Assembly (NCBI GenBank): GCA_964574605.1
Contig: CAZNOK010000165.1
Coordinates: forward strand, 1 to 11,875
Direction: 5' to 3'
Source: CAIKAP01 sp964574605
GTDB lineage: Bacteria; Verrucomicrobiota; Verrucomicrobiia; Palsa-1439
Length of the DNA stretch: 11,875 bases
The translations under genes and the position numbers were made by a program. Of this stretch, positions 6,378 to 11,875 are shown in pieces (positions within the stretch are counted from its first letter, which is position 1; every line of letters begins with the position of its first letter). A model generated the notes under the pieces. That model was not told where the DNA came from, made no database searches, and saw only the letters and a program-made list of their open reading frames with translations.

Positions 6378-8366
6378 ATGAAACTAGCACTTTTCTTCGT
6401 CGGTTTGGCTTTGGCAATCATTGCGGAAGCGGCCAAGCCGCCGGGACCCGGCGTGGAGTTCAATGGACAACAAACAGCAGTCATCAAAGAAGGCAAAGCC
6501 TTCGATGTGGATGCGTTCACGATTGCGCTCTGGGCCAATGCGAGCAACACGAAGGACTCGCAAGTTCTCGCGGGACGCCGCGCGGCTGGCCAGCAGTTCA
6601 CGCTCTATTTCTACAACAATCGCGTGCGGATGCTGGTGGAGTTCACGGGCGGCAGATACACCCATGCGAATGTCCCGTTGCCGAAATCCGGCGTCTGGAC
6701 GCACTATGCGGGGACATACGATGGCGAACAGATCAAGCTGTTCGTCAACGGGAAACTCGAAGCCACGGCCCCGGCCAAAGGCCGGATGCCGCACTCCGAG
6801 GCGTCGTTGTTCATCGGCGGCATCGAGTCCGGCGACCGGAGTTTTGTCGGACGACTGGAGGACGCGCGCTTCTACAAACAAGCGTTGGCCGATGATGTCA
6901 TCCCGACGTTGATGACCGCGCCGAAGGAAGCGCATCCAGCATTAGTCGGTCGCTGGACCAGTCCGTCGCTGTCCCCGGCCAAGTTCGTGACGATGAAGGC
7001 CAAAGCCAAAGCGAAGACGGAAAAAGGGGCCAGAACTGACGACGAGTTCGTCTCCGTCAAAGACGACGGGTATCGCGGCATCTGGTACTCGAACCAGAAG
7101 CAGGACGACGAATTTGTCTATAAATACAGCGGTGGCTTGGGAACGTATTGTTCCAGTCACAACCCGTTCGCTGTCTATCGGCCTGAAGTCCAGAAGACGT
7201 TCTTCTGTTACGGCGGCACGGTGAAGGACAAGATAGAGTTGTTGCACATGGTCTCCTACTACGACCACAAGACCGGCATGGTGCCGCGTCCGACCATCGT
7301 GATGAACAAACGAACCAACGACGCTCACGACAATCCGGTGATGGCCATGGACAAAGACGGCTACATCTGGATTTTCTCCAGTTCGCACGGCACGTCGCGT
7401 CCGTCCTTTATCTGGAAGAGCGTGAAACCATACGAGATTGACAAATTCGAGTGCGTGCTCACGACCAATTTCTCCTACACTCAGCCGTGGTATCTGAAGG
7501 ACAAAGGATTCCTGTTCCTGCAAACGCTCTATCGCAACGGACGCAAACTGCATTTCCAGACCAGCGCCGACGGCAAAACATGGACTGAGCCGGTTCTCTA
7601 CGGTGCGATTGACATGGGGCACTATCAAGTCAGTTGGTGCAACGGCAAAAAGGTCGGCTGCGCCTTCAATTACCATCCATCACCGAACGGCCTGAACTGG
7701 CGAACGAACCTCTACTACATGGAAACACCGGACTTCGGTCGCACATGGCGGAACGCCCAAGGCGAGGTGTTGACGTTGCCGTTGACGGAAGTCAAGAATC
7801 CGGCCTTGGTGCACGACTACCAAGCCGAAGGGCGCAAAGTTTATATGCAGGACATGAATTTTGACGCAGCGGGCCGGCCGGTGCTGCTGTACACGACCAG
7901 CGGCGGCTACGAATCCGGACCGGTCAACGACCCGCGCATCTGGACGACGGCGGCTTGGAATGGACGCGAGTGGGAAATTCGCGGCACCATTCGCTCCGAC
8001 AACAACTACGACATGGGTTCGATCTATCTGGAGCGCGACGACCTCTGGCGCATCATCGGCCCGACCGAAAACGGCCCGCAAGCCTACAACACCAGCGGCG
8101 AGATCGCCATGTGGACGAGCACCGACCGCGGCGCTACGTGGAAGAAGGTCAAGCAAATGACTTCCGGCAGCGAATACAACCACGGCTATTGTCGTCGCCC
8201 CATCAACGCGCACCCGGACTTCTATGCCATCTGGGCTGACGGACACGGACGCCAGCCATCCGACTCGCGTCTTTATTTCTGCGACAAGCAAGGCAACGTG
8301 TACCGGCTCCCCACCCAGATGACCGGAGACTTCGCCAAGCCCGAACTGGTGGTCCCTGTCCGCTGA
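6378..8366 (+). CDS. Secreted LamG domain plus BNR_4-type beta-propeller protein
   Basis: 662 residues. The ATG at 6378 starts a signal peptide (MKLALFF..., hydrophobic to about 17, AEAA cleavage region). In-frame codons back to 6210 precede this signal and were left out. Residues 26-175 form a concanavalin-like LamG domain (VEFNG, FTIALWANA, WTHYAGTYDG, LFVNGKL, FIGG motifs). A Lys/Ala-rich linker (206-217) leads to a propeller at about 224-660 opening with GYRGIWY (231-237), a signature of BNR_4-like proteins (PF15892). Asp-box-like turns appear at 396-402 (SADGKTW), 460-467 (TPDFGRTW) and 581-588 (STDRGATW). The family includes uncharacterised glycan-active proteins, and propellers of this kind resemble ulvan lyases (PL24/PL25); lyase, hydrolase or binding activity cannot be chosen here. 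First gene of a three-gene unit; the next start is 1 nt after its stop. Confidence 0.9.
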   Translation: MKLALFFVGLALAIIAEAAKPPGPGVEFNGQQTAVIKEGKAFDVDAFTIALWANASNTKDSQVLAGRRAAGQQFTLYFYNNRVRMLVEFTGGRYTHANVPLPKSGVWTHYAGTYDGEQIKLFVNGKLEATAPAKGRMPHSEASLFIGGIESGDRSFVGRLEDARFYKQALADDVIPTLMTAPKEAHPALVGRWTSPSLSPAKFVTMKAKAKAKTEKGARTDDEFVSVKDDGYRGIWYSNQKQDDEFVYKYSGGLGTYCSSHNPFAVYRPEVQKTFFCYGGTVKDKIELLHMVSYYDHKTGMVPRPTIVMNKRTNDAHDNPVMAMDKDGYIWIFSSSHGTSRPSFIWKSVKPYEIDKFECVLTTNFSYTQPWYLKDKGFLFLQTLYRNGRKLHFQTSADGKTWTEPVLYGAIDMGHYQVSWCNGKKVGCAFNYHPSPNGLNWRTNLYYMETPDFGRTWRNAQGEVLTLPLTEVKNPALVHDYQAEGRKVYMQDMNFDAAGRPVLLYTTSGGYESGPVNDPRIWTTAAWNGREWEIRGTIRSDNNYDMGSIYLERDDLWRIIGPTENGPQAYNTSGEIAMWTSTDRGATWKKVKQMTSGSEYNHGYCRRPINAHPDFYAIWADGHGRQPSDSRLYFCDKQGNVYRLPTQMTGDFAKPELVVPVR

Positions 8367-8367
8367 C

Positions 8368-10806
8368 ATGTTTCGAGTGTCCATTTATCTCCTGTGCGCC
8401 GGGTTGGTTGCGACGGCGAACGCTGACCGTGTTCTTCTCGCCGGTCGGCGCAGTGACTATGAAGTCGTTTGCGCCGCAGGTGCGAATCCCGCAACAACTC
8501 TCGCAGCGCGCGAGTTGCGCACTTGGATCAAGGCGTCGTCTGGCATCTCGCTGCCGCTTGTCACGACGCCGTCGCCGGACCGCAAACACATCTTCACCGG
8601 ACCGAACGAGTGGTCGGCGCGCGCTGGCGTCACTGCGGACGGATTGAAGCCGGAAGGTTATCGTTTGAGAACGGTCGGCGATGACGTGCACATCGTCGGG
8701 TGCGATGTGCATCGCGGTTCGCTGGAGCCGAAACGCACGAGCAGCACGCAGACCGGCACGTTGAGCGGTGTGTTCGATTTTCTGGAGCGTTGCCTCGGCA
8801 TCCAATTCCTCTGGCACGACGCGCTGGGTACCATCGTGCCGAAACGTGACCGCGCGACCGTGCCGGACCTTGCCATCGAGACAGCGCCGGCGTGGACGTA
8901 TCGTTGGCTCGCATACTCGCCGGAAGGGAAATGCAGCGATGACATGTTTGCGCGACGGCTGGGGCTTGGGCACAGTCACACGGTCACGCACAGTCACTCG
9001 TGGCATCAGATTGCGCCGGTGGAAAAGTACGGAAAGGACCACCCGGACTGGTTTGCTGAGATTGACGGCAAACGCCAGCCTGCCTACTACTTGGAACGCC
9101 ACGGCGGACAAGTCTGCACCACCAATCCCAAGGTCATCGAACTGTTCGCCAAGGCGGCGATTGACTATTTCAACGCGCACCCTGACCGCGACATGTTCTC
9201 GGTCTCGCCGAACGACGGCGGCGGCTTCTGCACCTGCGCCCGTTGTCGCGCGCTCGACAACGGCACGCGTCCTGACGGCCATCCGATCATGACCGACCGT
9301 CTCATCACGTTTTACAACGCCATCGCCGAGCGCGTGGCAAAGGTGCATCCGGCAAAACTCCTCGGCGCCTACGCCTACAGCTACTATCGCGAGCCCCCGG
9401 AGAAGGTGCGACCGCACCCGAATCTCTATCTCGTCAACGCCACCAACTCTGCCTACAACCAAGGCAGCGGTTGGCCCGAGGAACACGCGATGGAGAAACG
9501 TTGGCGCGCCGTCGCGAAACATTTCGCGAAATACGACATCTACTATCGCTTTACCTCGTCGCTGAACCTTATCGCGCCGGTCTCGCGTCATCTGGTGGAG
9601 AAAATTCGCGCGGAATCGCAAATCGGCATCGAGGGTGGCTATCTCTATATGGGGCAGAGCTACGAGCAACTCGGCGCCGGGCATCTGCTCTTGGCGCGGC
9701 TCATGTGGGACCCGAACGCCGACGCGAACGCGCTCGCCGCGGGTTATTATCGGACGCTCTACGGTGTCGCGGCAACGCACGTGCAAGCCTACTACGACCT
9801 GCTGGAATCGCAGTTGATCAAAACAAAGTTCGCCCCGCTCCACACAAGCGTCCCTGCCGTTCGCGTCGCGCTGCGAAAACATCCCGGCCTCGGTTCGCCG
9901 GCGTATATCCTCTCCGCTTACCACCCTGTGCTCGATCAAGCAACCAAGCTCATCACCGCCGCCAACTCCTGCGATCTCTCCGCCGACGAGAAAGCCCGAT
10001 TGCAGCGGTTGATTGACCAACACGAGCTTCTCGTTGCCACCGTGCGCGGCATGTTCGTCGCCGCGCGGCTCGAAACGGATGTTCGCTGCGGCGCTGACGA
10101 CGCGAAGGCGCTGCTCGGTTTCATCCAGCAGCGCGAGGCCGTACGCGAGCGAATCAAATCCTACGCGCCCACCTTGTATGCCTATCTCAACGACGGCGAC
10201 CGCGACGGGACCGAGAGCCTTGCCGCGAACGGTCCGTTGGCGCAACTCGCCCGCGCCTTGCTCGCGCCGCGCGAGGCGACCGCTTTGCGAACTTTTCCCA
10301 AAGGTGATTTCGAGAAGATTCAGCCCGCGCAACTTGCCTCGACCTATCGTTTCTACACCGCCGGCAACGCCACGCTTGAACTCGAAACCGCCTTGCCGCG
10401 CGCCGGCAAACAATCATTGCGTGTCCGAGTGCCGGAGGGCGGCACGGGAGCCATCACGCTCTCCATCGCGGTGAAACCGAACACGAGTTACCGCGTCATG
10501 CTCGATCACTGGAACGATCCCGTTCCCCTCAAGCCAACCGCCACCGACGACGCCGACGCCGTCACGCGCGGCAAACCGCCCATCGCGCCGCGCACCCGCG
10601 TCATATTCCGTGACGGCAAAAGCGGCACAACCGCCCGCAACCACTGGAGCGGCCCCGGTGCGCATGATTTCGTTAAGCAGTGGCACACGTTCGCGCATTT
10701 CATCCGGACGCCGAAGAACACGGAGACAATCAGCTTCACGATTTTCTTCCACCATTCCGGTACGTACCTCCTTGATGAAGTGAAGATCGAAGAACTTGGC
10801 AATTGA
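8368..10806 (+). CDS. Secreted DUF4838 protein (alpha-glucuronidase-like N-domain, barrel, C-terminal carbohydrate-binding-like domain)
   Basis: 812 residues. Signal peptide at 1-19 (hydrophobic, ends TANA). Residues 20-160 resemble the N-terminal domain of GH67-type proteins (TLAARELRTWI at 44-54, LGIQFLWHDALGTIVPKR at 143-160). Residues about 165-520 hold the DUF4838 (PF16126) barrel: a His-rich stretch 202-213, HPDWFAEIDGKR (225-236) and VSPNDGGGF followed by CxCxxC (C288, C290, C293). N282 and D283 are candidate functional residues. A mainly helical part follows, then a sandwich from about 641 (FPKGDFE, GKQSLRV, LLDEVKIEEL) resembling CBM4/9-type domains. The family has no settled activity that I know of; a role in cleaving or binding uronic-acid-containing glycans is inferred from the N-domain. 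The ATG lies 1 nt after the previous stop (TGAcATG), implying one mRNA. No Shine-Dalgarno sequence. Confidence 0.9.
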   Translation: MFRVSIYLLCAGLVATANADRVLLAGRRSDYEVVCAAGANPATTLAARELRTWIKASSGISLPLVTTPSPDRKHIFTGPNEWSARAGVTADGLKPEGYRLRTVGDDVHIVGCDVHRGSLEPKRTSSTQTGTLSGVFDFLERCLGIQFLWHDALGTIVPKRDRATVPDLAIETAPAWTYRWLAYSPEGKCSDDMFARRLGLGHSHTVTHSHSWHQIAPVEKYGKDHPDWFAEIDGKRQPAYYLERHGGQVCTTNPKVIELFAKAAIDYFNAHPDRDMFSVSPNDGGGFCTCARCRALDNGTRPDGHPIMTDRLITFYNAIAERVAKVHPAKLLGAYAYSYYREPPEKVRPHPNLYLVNATNSAYNQGSGWPEEHAMEKRWRAVAKHFAKYDIYYRFTSSLNLIAPVSRHLVEKIRAESQIGIEGGYLYMGQSYEQLGAGHLLLARLMWDPNADANALAAGYYRTLYGVAATHVQAYYDLLESQLIKTKFAPLHTSVPAVRVALRKHPGLGSPAYILSAYHPVLDQATKLITAANSCDLSADEKARLQRLIDQHELLVATVRGMFVAARLETDVRCGADDAKALLGFIQQREAVRERIKSYAPTLYAYLNDGDRDGTESLAANGPLAQLARALLAPREATALRTFPKGDFEKIQPAQLASTYRFYTAGNATLELETALPRAGKQSLRVRVPEGGTGAITLSIAVKPNTSYRVMLDHWNDPVPLKPTATDDADAVTRGKPPIAPRTRVIFRDGKSGTTARNHWSGPGAHDFVKQWHTFAHFIRTPKNTETISFTIFFHHSGTYLLDEVKIEELGN

Positions 10807-10807
10807 T

Positions 10808-11659
10808 ATGAACTACCTCCCGATGAGTGATCTGCTTCTCGACGCACAGCGTCGCGGTTATGCCGTGCCCGCTTTCTGCGTGTGGAATTCCGATGTGCTG
10901 GCGACAGTGCTGCGCGTGGCGGAAGCGTTGCGCGCGCCGGTGATCATCATGGCCAGCAAGTTCGAGTTCGCGCTGATGACCCCAGCGATGTATGCCGGCA
11001 TGGCGCGAGGCATCGCCGGTCAGTTTTCTGTGCCGGCGGCGTTACATCTGGACCACGGGCCGTCGCTGGAGATGGTGCGGGAGTGCATTGATACCGGCTT
11101 TACGTCGGTGATGCTGGACTTCTCTGCGCGTCCTTACGACGAGAACGCCGCTGCGCTGCATCAGGTGGTTGCGTGGGCGCATCCACGCGGCATCACTGTG
11201 GAAGGAGAACTCGGACACGTCGGCAAGGCGGACACGATTACCGTCGAAGGCGAAGGCGATTCCACGTTGACCCGGCCAGAGGAGGCCGTCCGTTATGTCA
11301 AAGAGACCGGTGTTGATGCCTTGGCGGTGTCCATCGGTAACGCCCACGGCACATACACCTGCCTTCCTTCATTCGATTTCGACCGTCTCGCGGCCATCCG
11401 TGCGGCGACAACAGTGCCGGTGGTGTTACACGGCGGTTCCGGCACGCCGGACGACGACGTGCGGCGAGCCATCGGACTGGGTGTGTGCAAAGTCAATGTC
11501 GCAACCGAATTGACCGCGCCCGTGCGTGCGGCGCTCCTAACGGAACTGGCTCTGGAGAGTCCGCGATGGTTGCCGCACAGCCTCACACTCGCCCACGAGA
11601 CCGTCGCGCCCGTGGTCGAGAAATGGATTCACCTCGCCGGTGCAGCAGGACGAGCATAA
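10808..11659 (+). CDS. Class II ketose-bisphosphate aldolase (tagatose/fructose-bisphosphate type)
   Basis: 283 residues, cytoplasmic (no signal). It would cleave a ketose 1,6-bisphosphate into dihydroxyacetone phosphate and glyceraldehyde 3-phosphate. With the ATG at 10808, catalytic D82 and Zn ligands H83 (HLDHG), H180 (GNAHG) and H208 (LHGGSG) fall at exactly the positions I recall for E. coli GatY/KbaY; this supports the start over an in-frame TTG at 10796. E134 (VEGELG), the GGSG phosphate loop (209-212) and NVATEL (230-235) are also present, and length is normal for the family. Unusual: DFSA at 104-107 where GatY-type enzymes read DGSH, and AFC at 22-24 where AFN is usual, so the substrate may differ. 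The start lies 1 nt after the previous stop (TGAtATG). The context suggests the intracellular end of a pathway fed by the secreted proteins encoded upstream. Confidence 0.93.
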   Translation: MNYLPMSDLLLDAQRRGYAVPAFCVWNSDVLATVLRVAEALRAPVIIMASKFEFALMTPAMYAGMARGIAGQFSVPAALHLDHGPSLEMVRECIDTGFTSVMLDFSARPYDENAAALHQVVAWAHPRGITVEGELGHVGKADTITVEGEGDSTLTRPEEAVRYVKETGVDALAVSIGNAHGTYTCLPSFDFDRLAAIRAATTVPVVLHGGSGTPDDDVRRAIGLGVCKVNVATELTAPVRAALLTELALESPRWLPHSLTLAHETVAPVVEKWIHLAGAAGRA

Positions 11660-11797
11660 GAGCATTTATGCGTTTGTTCCGTGGCGTCTGCCGCCTACAA
11701 TGGCGCTTATTCGGCCACAATGTTGTGTTCCGGATGGAAACGACCGGGAGATTCTGCACTTGTGTTGACAAGGGACACGACTACACTTCGATCCGCC
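11660..11797 (+). promoter_or_regulatory. Gap after the aldolase gene with weak promoter-like elements
   Basis: No clear intrinsic terminator is seen. Two poor promoter matches are present: TTGTTC (11674-11679), 16 nt, TACAAT (11696-11701, 5 of 6); and TTGTGT (11760-11765), 16 nt, TACACT (11782-11787), the latter ending 10 nt before the ATG at 11798. A short palindrome CACAA-TG-TTGTG lies at 11716-11727, downstream of the first -10. Any one of these may be chance. Confidence 0.25.
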
Positions 11798-11875
11798 ATG
11801 CGAAACGATATCAACAGCCGTCTGTTCCTGAAGACAGTCGCGCATGTCGGCACCGGATCATTCTTGCGGCTGTGT
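11798..11875 (+). CDS. 5' end of a gene with a Tat-like N-terminus (partial)
   Basis: 26 codons run off the window edge. The residues include NSRLFLKTVAHVGTGSF, close to the Tat/lipoprotein-type start (S/T-R-R-x-F-L-K, then a weakly hydrophobic Gly/Ala stretch) common on secreted Gfo/Idh/MocA oxidoreductases and sulfatases of PVC bacteria. The second arginine of the motif is missing. The frame is also open upstream, with an in-frame ATG at 11720, but the signal-like sequence fits a start at 11798. No Shine-Dalgarno sequence is seen. The product cannot be named from so few residues. Confidence 0.5.
   Translation, partial: MRNDINSRLFLKTVAHVGTGSFLRLC

Noticed and set aside
6942..8384. Minus-strand open frames at 6942-7676 and 7680-8384 opposite the propeller gene
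   Set aside because: Antisense shadows with no motifs; the sense frame has a complete domain series.
8203..10413. Minus-strand open frame (736 codons) opposite the DUF4838 gene
   Set aside because: Antisense shadow: Arg/Val-rich with no domain or signal, while the plus-strand frame carries family motifs throughout.
10796..10807. TTG start for the aldolase at 10796
   Set aside because: The ATG at 10808 puts D82, H83, H180 and H208 in register with GatY/KbaY; the TTG adds four residues and overlaps the upstream stop.
11682..11717. Short GGCG/CGCC and TGGC/GCCA inverted repeats as a terminator after the aldolase gene
   Set aside because: Stems of only 4 bp and no T-run.
11765..11770. Perfect TTGACA as a -35 element for the last gene
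   Set aside because: The best -10 at 16 nt (TTCGAT) ends only 5 nt before the ATG and matches 3 of 6; TACACT is just 11 nt away. The spacing does not work.

Overview
The window looks like a piece of a carbohydrate-degrading, exporting bacterium of the PVC group; Verrucomicrobiota is my best guess, Planctomycetota or Lentisphaerota are possible. This is inferred from a run of large secreted proteins of types common there (GHL10-like TIM barrels, a secreted FAD oxidoreductase with HEAT-like repeats, a LamG plus BNR_4-type propeller, a DUF4838 protein), from high GC, and from the near absence of Shine-Dalgarno sequences before the starts. No rRNA, tRNA, CRISPR, transposase or integrase is visible.

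Layout: (1) 1-3408, plus strand: the last codons of a probable upstream gene overlap (ATGA) the first of two paralogous secreted TIM-barrel, glycosidase-like proteins (42-1694 and 1708-3408, 13 nt apart). (2) 3386-6187, minus strand: a 933-residue exported FAD-dependent oxidoreductase with two tandem copies of the flavoprotein fold, the first degenerate, and a HEAT-like C-terminus. It converges on and overlaps the second TIM-barrel gene by 23 nt. (3) 6188-6377: a divergent control region with a good sigma70-type promoter for the oxidoreductase, a weaker one for the rightward operon, and a 10-bp inverted repeat placed almost symmetrically around its middle. (4) 6378-11659, plus strand: a very tight three-gene unit with 1-nt gaps: LamG-propeller protein, DUF4838 protein, and a cytoplasmic class II tagatose/fructose-bisphosphate aldolase. 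(5) 11660-11797: a gap with weak promoter-like elements, then the first 26 codons of another gene with a Tat-like N-terminus.

How it may work together (inference): the four exported proteins on either side of the oxidoreductase bind and process a glycan outside the cytoplasm, the flavoprotein oxidises a sugar or sugar-derived product in the same compartment, and the aldolase splits a ketose bisphosphate derived from it inside the cell. No SusC/SusD pair or other transporter and no regulator gene is in the window, so the substrate cannot be named. The best candidates for something undescribed are the duplicated FAD-HEAT oxidoreductase with its Sec-type signal, and the locus as a whole as an uncharacterised glycan-use system.
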